The position numbers and the translations under genes were made by a program. Under the pieces are notes generated by a model. That model saw only the letters and a list, made by a program, of their open reading frames with translations. It had not been told where the DNA came from and did not search any database. DNA of 64,000 nucleotides from Mesostigma viride (Eukaryota; Streptophyta; Mesostigmatophyceae; Mesostigmatales; Mesostigmataceae), in assembly GCA_009746045.1 (NCBI GenBank), contig RPFO01000406.1, positions 2,427,660-2,491,659 on the forward strand, given 5' to 3'. Positions 43,033-54,430 of this stretch are shown one piece after another; position 1 is the stretch's first letter, and every line of letters starts with the position of its first letter.

Positions 43033-46000
43033 ATGAAGACGTCCTTGACAGCTGATGCAGCTGTAAGTATGTCTGACCCTATGCATCCTCGTGCTGGGCA
43101 CGAGGGTGGACCTCTCATTTTGAGAGAAACCAATGTACAACCACAGAGGGGTGTGAAGGCCTCTGGTGGTATGCATGTGGTCCCTGCTGGCGGTCCAGGT
43201 GTTGGGCATGAGCAGGGTGACTCAGGCTCTGAGTCAGAACAGGATGGAAGTCAGCATGGTGATGCTGGACAACCTGACAGCACAGTCCTGACTGTGCCAG
43301 GGACTGCTTCCTCTGTGTACCAGGAGTTGGGTGCCCGAATCCACAACATGTTTGGGCATGCCACTTCTCTGTCAAACAACTTTGCCTTCCGTATGGGCAG
43401 GGCACCCCTTCTTAAGGCGTGTCAGCAAGCTGCCTCACGGTGTAAGTGCCAGTTGTCCTCCAACAAGCCCAGGAAATCACATGCCAAAGCTCTACCTCAG
43501 AGCATTGGTGATCTGCAGTGTGATATCCAACACATCAGGGGCATGCAACTGTTGGTGTGCGTGGACAGGTACACGAAATACAAGGTGCTGGAGCATTTAC
43601 CTTCTATGAAGAACAGGTACTTGCTGGCTGCCCTGCAGAATGTAAGAGCCAAGTTTCCTACCACAAGGATCCAGGTGGACATGCAGTTTCAGCATCTCAA
43701 GGGTGATCCTACCCTTCCTGAGTTGCTGGTTACACCTAGGGAGGCTCATGGGCAGCAGGGTGCTATCGAGAGGGCAATCCAGGAGGTCAAGAAATTGATC
43801 ATCTCTGAAGACTGGGTACCCTTGTCTGCACCTGCACTTGTCAGGAGTGCATGGCTGAGGAACGTGGAGCAGCAGCTGAACAGCAGGGTTAACTTCTACT
43901 ATGATGGAGTTGCTGTCAGCCCAATGGGTCTATATCATGGCCTGTGCCCACCACATGTGCTGGAGGGCTGGAAACATGCTGCACATGTCACCTTTGCCAA
44001 GCTGAGGGAGAAGGACCGGGGTTGGAAGATGCTGGAGCCACAAGTGGGTCAGAAGGTCCTAGCTTGGAAGGAACCTAGCCTTTATGGCAAACGTGGTAGC
44101 TGGAGTCCTGGGGTGGTTACCCAGGTTGATGAAGCTAGCCACGCATGCTTGGTCAGCATGGAGGACGAACCAAAGCATGTACACCGGCTGAGTTGGTCAT
44201 ATGTCAAGCCTAACCTGATGAATGAGGGCAGTCAGGCACAAGGCTCACAGGATCTGCAGGATTTTCAGGTCCCAGGTGACATCACTGACGCAACGACCAC
44301 ATCTGTTGCAGGGGAATCTGTCAGCCCTGGCCAGGTTGCAGAGGTACTTGTTGAACAGGCTGCAAGGTCAACAGCTGGGGAGTCAACTGTCAAGCCCAAG
44401 GCACTAACCAAGCCCAGGGGGACAAGTTTGGCTGGATTGATTGGGGCTCTACAAAGGGCCAAGAAGCAGCCCAAGGTAGCCAAGCTCAGGTGGCATGGCA
44501 ATCTGGGGCTGGACACTGCCTTAGAGGTAGACACTAATTCTCAGGTCTCCATTATTGGGACCAGGGCTGCAGCAGGGTACAGCATGTCTGAACCCAGCTA
44601 TCAGTTTGTGTCTGACTTCAGTGGCGGGGTACACGTGAAGGTACTGGGTGAGGTATTCATTCCTATCCTTGGACAGGACACTGCTTTTTGTGTCTTGGAG
44701 GGCTATCAAGGACCTGCTCTTCTGGGGCAGAATTTCCTATGCCAGGATGGGGTAGTGATCACGTCCTCTCTCCTGACTAAGGAAGGGGCTGGTCAGGTCC
44801 CACTGATTAATTTCAGGACCACTCACCTATCACGTGCAGTAACCAGGACGGTTAAGCGTGTGCAAGTGTGCCAGGGGCAGGAGCCCTTGGTTGATGACCT
44901 CATACTGCCAGCTGCTAGTCATCCAAGCAGTTTGGGCATTGGTCCTCACTCACTTGCTGGACACAGCCCTATCAACTACCAAGGCCTGGTGAAGCTCATG
45001 TCCTCTCCCATTATGTGTCCCCAGGTCACACTGGGTCTGATTAAATCTGGGGAGGACTGGATCTCCAAGAAATGCGTGGAACCTGTCAATGACCTGCCTC
45101 CTGCACGACGTCTACTCAAGCTCAAGTTTGTCATCAAGATGAAGGAGGTGGACGGGGTCAAGGTACCACATGTCAGGCCAGTGCTGAATGAGTTCAAGGG
45201 TACTGGTGAGTGCACTGCTGAGGAGTTGTATACCCCTGGCATGCTGCATGATACTTGGAGGCTGCTGCTGTGTGTCTTTCTAGGCCTTCTCAACAAGGGC
45301 TTGGACTATGGCTCAGTGGTGATAGACTTCAAGAGGGCATTTCTGGAGGGTGATGCAGATGTGGCACAGGAAAAGTGGGAGGGCAAGACGCCTTTCTATG
45401 TTAGGGTGCCTGCTGTATGGAAAAGGGACATCCACACGGAGTTCCTTAAAATCCTCAAGGGCCTGGAGGGCCTGAGGTCAAGTCCAATAATCTGGAGGGA
45501 GACTCTCAACCGTTTCCTGAAGGAGCATTGCAACTTGAAGGTCTCTCCTGTAGACCCCTGTCTGTTTCTGGGGCAATGGGAAGGCCTGCCAGTGTATGCT
45601 TCGCTGCACGGGGATGACCTACATCTGATAGCTCCCACGTCGTGGCTTAAGGAGCTGATCACCATCATTAAGTCCAAGTTTCCTCTGGGTAGGGAGCAAT
45701 GGCAGGTGGAGAATGAGCCTCTGCTGTTTGTGGGCATGGAGGCCACACTGGTGAAGAAGGGAGGGGAGTGGCGTATGCTGCTGGTGGGGGGCAATGACTA
45801 TCAAGAGACCCTCATTAGCAAGCTTCCTCCAACCATCACACAGGCACTGTGTCCCATGGTGAGGGGCATGGTTGCTTGGGTGGCAGGCATTTCCAGGCCA
45901 GACCTTATGGTCATAGCCAGGTTGCCTGATGACATGCTGGTGGAGCTAGGGTCTGCCAAGGTGGCTGATCAGGTCAGGGCTTCATCTGGCATTCTGTTGT

Positions 46001-46518
46001 CTGCAGTGGATTTATCACAACCCATTTGCATGGAGCTGTATGTGGATAGCTCAATGGACAGCAGGCAGGTCTCCAAGGTCAGGGGCAGGGCTGCAGGGCT
46101 CTTTGTGCTCAGACAGGAAGGCCTGGGGAGTTTGGTGAGCTGGTTTAGTCGCCTGCACAAACGGGTGGCTGTCAGCAGTGATGTGGCAGAATGCAGGGCT
46201 ATTTGTGAAGGCATTCACACAAGCCTTTATCTGAAGGAGTTGCTTCATCAGATGACTTCTAACACTCCTTGGCCACTTCAGGTTACCACTCTTCTAAAAA
46301 CAGACTCCATGGGGATGGTGCAGTTTGTGCACAGGCAGATGGCCAGAAGTAGGGACTTGGATTATCTCCTTCTTAAGGAGTTGTCCTCCTTGGCCAATAT
46401 TGAGCATATCCCTGGGGTTGACAATCCTGCTGATGCTTTGACCAAGCTAGTGCAGAAGGCAGCAGTGCAATACAAGGTTCTTCAGTCTCTGATGGACCCA
46501 TCTCAGCAAGCTGTCTAA
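43033..46518 (+). CDS. pol: Copia B pol: integrase, protease-like, reverse transcriptase, RNase H
   Basis: This encodes a 1161-aa polyprotein. Integrase comes first: a zinc-finger-like HNMFGH...CKC near residues 100-140 and catalytic D164, D216 and E246 (CDIQHI, VDMQF, AIERAIQEV). A C-terminal segment follows with WSPGVVTQVD. A retropepsin-like stretch follows at about 485-570: LEVDTNSQVSIIG, then GEVFIPILGQ, then LLGQNFL. Reverse transcriptase has VIDFKRAFLEG (D765 region) and HGDDLHL (859-865) where copia relatives usually have YVDD. RNase H of Ty1/copia type closes the protein (LYVDSSM, SSDVAECRAICEG, GVDNPADALTK). The start is the first Met in the ORF; the true N-terminus may lie upstream. 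The domain order is discussed under findings. Confidence 0.93.
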   Translation: MKTSLTADAAVSMSDPMHPRAGHEGGPLILRETNVQPQRGVKASGGMHVVPAGGPGVGHEQGDSGSESEQDGSQHGDAGQPDSTVLTVPGTASSVYQELGARIHNMFGHATSLSNNFAFRMGRAPLLKACQQAASRCKCQLSSNKPRKSHAKALPQSIGDLQCDIQHIRGMQLLVCVDRYTKYKVLEHLPSMKNRYLLAALQNVRAKFPTTRIQVDMQFQHLKGDPTLPELLVTPREAHGQQGAIERAIQEVKKLIISEDWVPLSAPALVRSAWLRNVEQQLNSRVNFYYDGVAVSPMGLYHGLCPPHVLEGWKHAAHVTFAKLREKDRGWKMLEPQVGQKVLAWKEPSLYGKRGSWSPGVVTQVDEASHACLVSMEDEPKHVHRLSWSYVKPNLMNEGSQAQGSQDLQDFQVPGDITDATTTSVAGESVSPGQVAEVLVEQAARSTAGESTVKPKALTKPRGTSLAGLIGALQRAKKQPKVAKLRWHGNLGLDTALEVDTNSQVSIIGTRAAAGYSMSEPSYQFVSDFSGGVHVKVLGEVFIPILGQDTAFCVLEGYQGPALLGQNFLCQDGVVITSSLLTKEGAGQVPLINFRTTHLSRAVTRTVKRVQVCQGQEPLVDDLILPAASHPSSLGIGPHSLAGHSPINYQGLVKLMSSPIMCPQVTLGLIKSGEDWISKKCVEPVNDLPPARRLLKLKFVIKMKEVDGVKVPHVRPVLNEFKGTGECTAEELYTPGMLHDTWRLLLCVFLGLLNKGLDYGSVVIDFKRAFLEGDADVAQEKWEGKTPFYVRVPAVWKRDIHTEFLKILKGLEGLRSSPIIWRETLNRFLKEHCNLKVSPVDPCLFLGQWEGLPVYASLHGDDLHLIAPTSWLKELITIIKSKFPLGREQWQVENEPLLFVGMEATLVKKGGEWRMLLVGGNDYQETLISKLPPTITQALCPMVRGMVAWVAGISRPDLMVIARLPDDMLVELGSAKVADQVRASSGILLSAVDLSQPICMELYVDSSMDSRQVSKVRGRAAGLFVLRQEGLGSLVSWFSRLHKRVAVSSDVAECRAICEGIHTSLYLKELLHQMTSNTPWPLQVTTLLKTDSMGMVQFVHRQMARSRDLDYLLLKELSSLANIEHIPGVDNPADALTKLVQKAAVQYKVLQSLMDPSQQAV

Positions 46519-47466
46519 GCTGGTGCATGGTTATAGGGCATTGGAGAGCAGATTGTGTGGTAGTGTCAGCATTGTGACTGGCATAATACCTGTATTTTAG
46601 TCTGTACTAAGGCTCATGGACCATGGTACACTCACTCTGATTTTAATCAGGATACAGCCAGGTTTTGGCTGGGGTTCATGCTGTTGACTACACAAGGTTG
46701 ACAGGTCCATTACAGACCATGTATTCTATTTTAAAAGAAATGTATATTTGTACATACTTCTCACAATGGTCTGGGAACCTTTATTCTGGGGTTTATAGGG
46801 CGGGGTTCGATTCCCTGGTATTATGTTTCTACAAGCTGGCCTGTTCAGGTGTTTGCCTGTTCAGACTTCCCTAGTTCCCCAGGGCAGGATTTAATTGTTG
46901 CCTATGTGTTTCATTTTGTCATTTGTTTGCTGTGGCAGTTTACCATCTGGCAAGTAGACGGGCGCCGTAAGACGGGCGCCAATAGACCCCTGTTGAGAGA
47001 ATGACAGGCAAACTATTGTAATACGCCTTACTTTGTCAAGTGGTATTTTAATTGTCATGGATTTATTGTACTTATATTGAATATGTACTGGGTTTTATGG
47101 GATTAGTATCTGGGATTAATGTAACTCACCGCCAGAAGGTCATTGTACTGGAGGCTCTACCGAGGTGATGGGATTAATTCCTGGAGAAGACCTCATAGAA
47201 TTAACCTGTATGTATTTAATTTTGTGTGCTTCTAATATCTGGTGGTACTCTGTAATGCCACTTCCATAGGTTTTCTCCATTTCTCATGAAATGGTTTTCC
47301 CTGTGGCAGATCTGTTTCTTTTCCAGTTCCTTAAAAGAAAGGGCTGGGGGAATGGCATTGGCCATTAAAGACATCTGTTCAAGCTTCAAGCTGGAGTGAA
47401 GGACATTTCAAGCTACTTCAAGGGTCCCTGGCAGGGGATGTGACCCTAAAGAAAAGAAGGGATTGG
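46519..47466 (+). other. Copia B 3' untranslated region
   Basis: About 950 bases are non-coding and conserved in A and C. They include a Pol III B-box-like GGGTTCGATTCCC at 46803, paired GGCGCC words near 46963-46980, and a purine-rich tract (AAAGAAAAGAAGGGATTGG) just before the 3' LTR, the likely polypurine tract. Confidence 0.85.
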
Positions 47467-48107
47467 AGTTAACGTAAAGGATTTACGTTAGATGGATAGA
47501 GATTGTTACGCTCTTTCCAACGGCACCTTGAACGCCTCATTTGGTTAAGGAACGTAAAAGTTATGACGTTTCCTAGGCTGTGCCGACAGTACCCGGCGCG
47601 CCACTGTGGGCGCGTACGGACACAGGATGTACAAGTGTCACTTTGATAGTCCGCAGGACGTTGACAGGACTTGTACAGGACTTGATGGTCAATTGATAGG
47701 TAGGCGCACTGTAGCGCGCCAGGACCTATGAGACAATTGATGCTGACTAGTGTACGGATAGGTCCACAGGACTAGCCGTATGGACAATTGATAGATCTGC
47801 GCGCCAAAGGCGTGCCAGAGTCTGTGTAATCAATTGATTGACAGTTCAGCTGTGACAGTGCAGCTGAATACTTGGACGCGTCCCTAGTAAGCTATATGAG
47901 TGACTTGGTCACACCGGGACGCTAGTTCTTGCGTGCACGTTCTCTTGGCACTGCGACCCTGTCGTCTGTGCTGCGTGCAGTCTTGGAAGTGACGTGACTT
48001 ACGTCTGTGTTTCCTGATTGTTAATAAAGGCAACTTCCTGCAAGAACCATGGCGGAATTCGTGGCATTCTTACCCTCACAACTCGTATTACAACTCGTAT
48101 TACAACT
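47467..48107 (+). repeat. Copia B 3' LTR (641 bp)
   Basis: It is identical in length to, and apparently in sequence with, 40231-40871. Confidence 0.95.
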
Positions 48108-48112
48108 CATAC

Positions 48113-48800
48113 AGGTTAATTCTATGAGGTTTTCTCCAGGAATTAATCCCATCACCTCGGTAGAGCCTCCAGTACAATGACCTTCTGGCGGTGAGTTACA
48201 TTAATCCCAGATACTAATCCCATAAAACCCAGTACATATTCAATATAAGTACAATAAACCCATGACAATTAAAATACCACTTGACAAAGTAAGGCGTATT
48301 ACAATAGTTTGCCTGTCATTCTCTCAACAGGGGTCTATTGGCGCCCGTCTTACGGCGCCCGTCTACTTGCCAGATGGTAAACTGCCACAGCAAACAAATG
48401 ACAAAATGAAACACATAGGCAACAATTAAATCCTGCCCTGGGGAACTAGGGAAGTCTGAACAGGCAAACACCTGAACAGGCCAGCTTGTAGAAACATAAT
48501 ACCAGGGAATCGAACCCCGCCCTATAAACCCCAGAATAAAGGTTCCCAGACCATTGTGAGAAGTATGTACAAATATACATTTCTTTTAAATAGAATACAT
48601 GGTCTGTAATGGACCTGTCAACCTTGTGTAGTCAACAGCATGAACCCCAGCCATAACCTGGCTGTATCCTGATTAAAATCAGAGTGATTGTACCATGGTC
48701 CATGAGCCTTAGTACAGACTAAAATACAGGTATTATGCCAGTCACAATGCTGACACTACCACACAATCTGCTCTCCAATGCCCTATAACCAGGCACCAGC
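48113..48800 (-). other. Copia C 3' untranslated region, proximal part
   Basis: It continues C on the far side of B and is colinear in reverse complement with 46519-47210 of B. It carries the same TCGAACCCC word and paired GGCGCC words. Confidence 0.88.
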
Positions 48801-51800
48801 TTAGACAGCTTGCTGAGATGGGTCCATCAGTGACTGAAGAACCTTGTATTGCACTGCTGCCTTCTGCACTAGCTTGGTCAAAGCATCAGCAGGATTGTCA
48901 ACCCCAGGGATATGCTCAATATTGGCCAAGGAGGACAACTCCTTAAGAAGGAGATAATCCAAGTCCCTACTTCTGGCCATCTGCCTGTGCACAAACTGCA
49001 CCATCCCCATGGAGTCTGTTTTTAGAAGAGTGGTAACCTGAAGTGGCCAAGGAGTGTTAGAAGTCATCTGATGAAGCAACTCCTTCAGATAAAGGCTTGT
49101 GTGAATGCCTTCACAAATAGCCCTGCATTCTGCCACATCACTGCTGACAGCCACCCGTTTGTGCAGGCGACTAAACCAGCTCACCAAACTCCCCAGGCCT
49201 TCCTGTCTGAGCACAAAGAGCCCTGCAGCCCTGCCCCTGACCTTGGAGACCTGCCTGCTGTCCATTGAGCTATCCACATACAGCTCCATGCAAATGGGTT
49301 GTGATAAATCCACTGCAGACAACAGAATGCCAGATGAAGCCCTGACCTGATCAGCCACCTTGGCAGACCCTAGCTCCACCAGCATGTCATCAGGCAACCT
49401 GGCTATGACCATAAGGTCTGGCCTGGAAATGCCTGCCACCCAAGCAACCATGCCTCTGACCATAGGACACAGTGCCTGTGTGATGGTTGGAGGAAGCTTG
49501 CTAATGAGGGTCTCTTGATAATCATTGCCCCCCACCAGCAGCATACGCCACTCCCCCCCTTCTTCACCAGTGTGGCCTCCATGCCCACAAACAGCAGAGG
49601 CTCATTCTCCACCTGCCATTGCTCCCTACCCAGAGGAAACTTGGACTTAATGATGGAGATCAGCTCCTTAAGCCACGACGTGGGAGCTATCAGATGTAGG
49701 TCATCCCCGTGCAGCGAAGCATACACTGGCAGGCCTTCCCATTGCCCCAGAAACAGACAGGGGTCTACAGGAGAGACCTTCAAGTTGCAATGCTCCTTCA
49801 GGAAACGGTTGAGAGTCTCCCTCCAGATTATTGGACTTGACCTCAGGCCCTCCAGGCCCTTGAGGATTTTAAGGAACTCAGTGTGAATGTCCCTTTTCCA
49901 TACAGCAGGCACCCTGACATAGAAAGGCGTCTTGCCCTCCCACTTTTCCTGTGCCACATCTGCATCCCCCTCCAGAAATGCCCTCTTGAAGTCTACCACC
50001 ACTGAGCCATAGTCCAAGCCCTTGTTGAGAAGGCCTAGAAATACACACAGCAGCAGCCTCCAAGTGTCATGCAGCATGCCAGGGGTATACAACTCCTCAG
50101 CAGTGCACTCACCAGTACCCTTGAACTCATTCAGCACTGGCCTGACATGTGGTACCTTGACCCCGTCCACCTCCTTCATCTTGATGACAAACTTGAGCTT
50201 GAGTAGACGTCGTGCAGGAGGCAGGTCATTGACAGGTTCCACGCATTTCTTGGAGATCCAGTCCTCCCCAGATTTAATCAGACCCAGTGTGACCTGGGGA
50301 CACATAATGGGAGAGGACATGAGCTTCACCAGGCCTTGGTAGTTGATAGGGCTGTGTCCAGCAAGTGAGTGAGGACCAATGCCCAAACTGCTTGGATGAC
50401 TAGCAGCTGGCAATATGAGGTCATCAACCAAGGGCTCCTGCCCCTGGCACACTTGCACACGCTTAACCGTCCTGGTTACTGCACGTGATAGGTGAGTGGT
50501 CCTGAAATTAATCAGTGGGACCTGACCAGCCCCTTCCTTAGTCAGGAGAGAGGACGTGATCACTACCCCATCCTGGCATAGGAAATTCTGCCCCAGAAGA
50601 GCAGGTCCTGATAGCCCTCCAAGACACAAAAGCAGTGTCCTGTCCAAGGATAGGAATGATACCTCACCCAGTACCTTCACGTGTACCCCGCCACTGAAGT
50701 CAGACACAAACTGATAGCTGGGTTCAGTCATGCTGTACCCTGCTGCAGCCCTGGTCCCAATGATGGAAACCTGAGAATTAGTGTCTACCTCTAAGGCAGT
50801 GTCCAGCCCCAGATTGCCATGCCACCTGAGCTTGGCTACCTTGGGCTGCTTCTTGGCTCTTTGTAGAGCCCCAATCAATCCAGCCAAACTTGTCCCCCTG
50901 GGCTTGGTTAGTGCCTTGGGCTTGACAGTTGACTCCCCAGCTGTTGACCTTGCAGCCTGTTCAACAAGTACCTCTGCAACCTGGCCAGGGCTGACAGATT
51001 CCCCTGCAACAGATGTGGTCGTTGCGTCAGTGATGTCACTTGGGACCTGAAAATCCTGCAGATCCTGTGAGCCTTGTGCCTGACTGCCCTCATTCATCAG
51101 GTTAGGCTTGACATATGACCAACTCAGCCGGTGCACATGCTTTGGTTCGTCCTCCATGCTGACCAAGCATGCGTGGCTAGCTTCATCAACCTGGGTAACC
51201 ACCCCAGGACTCCAGCTACCACGTTTGCCATAAAGGCTAGGTTCCTTCCAAGCTAGGACCTTCTGACCCACTTGTGGCTCCAGCATCTTCCAACCCCGGT
51301 CCTTCTCCCTCAGCTTGGCAAAGGTGACATGTGCAGCATGTTTCCAGCCCTCCAGCACATGTGGTGGGCACAGGCCATGATATAGACCCATTGGGCTGAC
51401 AGCAACTCCATCATAGTAGAAGTTAACCCTGCTGTTCAGCTGCTGCTCCACGTTCCTCAGCCATGCACTCCTGACAAGTGCAGGTGCAGACAAGGGTACC
51501 CAGTCTTCAGAGATGATCAATTTCTTGACCTCCTGGATTGCCCTCTCGATAGCACCCTGCTGCCCATGAGCCTCCCTAGGTGTAACCAGCAACTCAGGAA
51601 GGGTAGGATCACCCTTGAGATGCTGAAACTGCATGTCCACCTGGATCCTTGTGGTAGGAAACTTGGCTCTTACATTCTGCAGGGCAGCCAGCAAGTACCT
51701 GTTCTTCATAGAAGGTAAATGCTCCAGCACCTTGTATTTTGTGTACCTGTCCACGCACACCAACAGTTGCATGCCCCTGATGTGTTGGATATCACACTGC

Positions 51801-54405
51801 AGATCACCAATGCTCTGAGGTAGAGCTTTGGCATGTGATTTCCTGGGCTTGTTGGAGGACAACTGGCACTTACACCGTGAGGCAGCTTGCTGACACGCCT
51901 TGAGAAGGGGTGCCCTGCCCATACGGAAGGCAAAGTTGTTTGACAGAGAAGTGGCATGCCCAAACATGTTGTGGATTCGGGCACCCAACTCCTGGTACAC
52001 AGAGGAAGCAGTCCCTGGCACAGTCAGGACTGTGCTGTCAGGTTGTCCAGCATCACCATGCTGACTTCCATCCTGTTCTGACTCAGAGCCTGAGTCACCC
52101 TGCTCATGCCCAACACCTGGACCGCCAGCAGGGACCACATGCATACCACCAGAGGCCTTCACACCCCTCTGTGGTTGTACATTGGTTTCTCTCAAAATGA
52201 GAGGTCCACCCTCGTGCCCAGCACGAGGATGCATGGGGTCAGACATTCTTACAGCTGCATCAGCTGTCAAGGACGTCTTCATAGGAACCTGTACCTCTCC
52301 AGGTGACCTGGGGCCACCCTGAACCTGGAGATCACCCTCTTGTTGCCCAGATATAAAATCTGCATTGGAGCACCTGGCCTCCCCCTGGGTGAATTAAGGT
52401 GTGTAGGGGTTGCCTCAGACAGTCACTGCTCCTTGTTGTCTTCTTGCTGACTGCCCTTTGAAGGCTGGCCTGCCTGGGACTTGTTGTTGTTCTTCTTCTT
52501 GTTGTTGTTGTTATTCTTGTTGCTGCCCTGGCCCTGGGTCTTCTTGAAGCTGGGACACTCCTTCTTGATGTGCCCCCACCCCTTGCACAGGTAGCATTGT
52601 ATCTTTGACTTGCCCTGGCCACTGCCCCCGTTGTCAGACGCGTTGCCCTGCTTGGGCTGACCACCCACCCGCCTGAACACCGACTTGGAGTGTGACCTCC
52701 CGTCAGGGTCGGGTGAATGATTGGCCTTCCGCTTGTTGTGGTTGCCCCTACGCCCTCCTTGGCTTCGGTCAGCCTCGACGATTTGGAGCCACCCTGGGTA
52801 CGCCCACCTGCCTGGGTAGCCTTCACTGCTGGCACTCCACCCTCAAACAGCTCCTCTGCCTCGAGTGCTTGTTTGATTATGACCTTGTAGGCCTTGAGGG
52901 TTGAGTGTGGGGCACACATGACCTTTAAAGAGCCACGTGTAGCCTTGTCCAGCCCAGAAACCTTGAGCCAGTTTGTCAGGGCTATGTTGTCAGCAACATT
53001 AAAGCCGTGAGCCCTGCCCTCCTCAACCATTTTACAATAGTTAAGGAAGTTCTGGATCAGGTCTCCCTTGACCTCCCACCCCTGGTATTTATCCTGCCAA
53101 TGGATCCCCACTTTCTTCCTCTGATCCTCTAGCAGCTCCTTTAACTCTGCCACGTAGCTGGACCAGGCCTTGTTGGCCTTCTTACACTCTCTAGTGAGGT
53201 CCTTTATCTGATCTGTACACTTGCCAAAAGTCTGGCTACCTATCCAGATCTGGTAATAGTTTGTACCACCGTACAAACTTGGAAACCCCTCTAGCCCCTC
53301 CACAAACTCCTCAGCCTGCTTGGGCTTTGTGTCTGACGTGACAGGTTGCAGTTGATTCACAATAAGCAAACCCTGGGTAGTGAGATCATAACCAAGAACA
53401 GCTTGTGTATTATTATTGTGATGAATTGGTAATTTCCCCGGTGACACCCACGTCATCTACGTGAGCTGTCCCACTACCAGCACCACCATTATTCCCACTG
53501 GCTGGGGCACCTTTGCTACGGCGCCCGTCTGCCATTCTGCACTACAAGCTATTCAAAAACACCTCAGCAAAGCAGCAGAATAAAGTATGTACAAAAATTG
53601 TCGCAACTGCCGCCTGCGCCGGTGTCGCCGCCGCCCCCGCGAATCGCCGCTGAAAAATCGACAAAATGTCGACGAGCACTGGAAAAAAAATGGCCGACTC
53701 AGTAGTCGAGGCCCCGGAAATCGCAGTACTCATAGGTATAAACTCAGGATCCTCCATATCCGGCGTGTGTGCCGGACCTGCACCGGTATGTATCAAAACC
53801 GGTGTGCTCCCCGGCGCGAAAGTTGCGATGCGCCGACGCGCGACGAGGCGCAGAGGATGTGTAAAAATCGACAACAATTCCCAACCTGCGGGAATCCACT
53901 CTCGCAAAGCTGCGAGAAAAGCCACCAGAACCTGGCGTTCGCGACTGCGTACGCCGCGTGTGAGCAGCGACAGCAATGCGAGGTCTTGAAATAAGTTTGT
54001 CGAGACCACCGGCGCGCCCCCCGTGCGTACCGATGCCCAGTTTTGTAAATTTCTCTGGTAGCCGGTCAGCGAAGAGATGGCGTTGTCCAGCTCCTCGATA
54101 GCAGTGGTGACTTCGGTCACCGACCGCAAACCCCACGCACCTGGACCGTAAATTGCGACAAAATGTTGCGAATTTGGTCCAACGGCGCGCGTATAGCCGG
54201 CACCAGCTGCGGCAAACGGGGTCCTCGGGGAAATCCCCGAGCAATGGAAGAGCTGCGCGCTGCCGACGATGAAGTTCGTCCAGCGATATCGTGACCTCGT
54301 CAAGCAATTGCTGCCACGATGGCGCAGCCGGTCTTGGTGAAGGATCAGCCGGCGGAGCGGCTATCTCCTCATCGCCGGGAATTCGGAATTCTTCAGAATT
54401 TGGCA
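48801..54405 (-). pseudogene. Copia C coding region: ORF1, gag, pol
   Basis: In minus-strand order: ORF1 (from MPNSEEFRIP at about 54405), gag with CYLCKGWGHIKKEC near 52580-52620, and pol over about 52282-48801, with the same domain order as copy B. Identity with B is very high. The copy carries a few breaks and is a fossil despite its youth. Confidence 0.92.
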
Positions 54406-54430
54406 TATTTGGAACGAGGCGTGTAATACG

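Larger units (their letters stand above)
40231..48107 (+). mobile_element. Copia B: Ty1/copia element, looks whole and very young
   Basis: It is 7877 bp with two 641-bp LTRs in which I found no difference. It is flanked by CATAC (40226-40230, 48108-48112) in the 3' untranslated region of copia C. B's own copy of that region (near 47200) supplies the empty-site sequence. Order: LTR, ORF1, gag, pol, 3' untranslated region, LTR, all ORFs open. It is the youngest layer of the nest and serves as the reference for family members A and C. Confidence 0.95.

Noticed and set aside
46780-46840. A functional tRNA gene in the copia 3' untranslated region
   Set aside because: Only the T-arm is convincing; no acceptor stem or D-arm of correct spacing was found.
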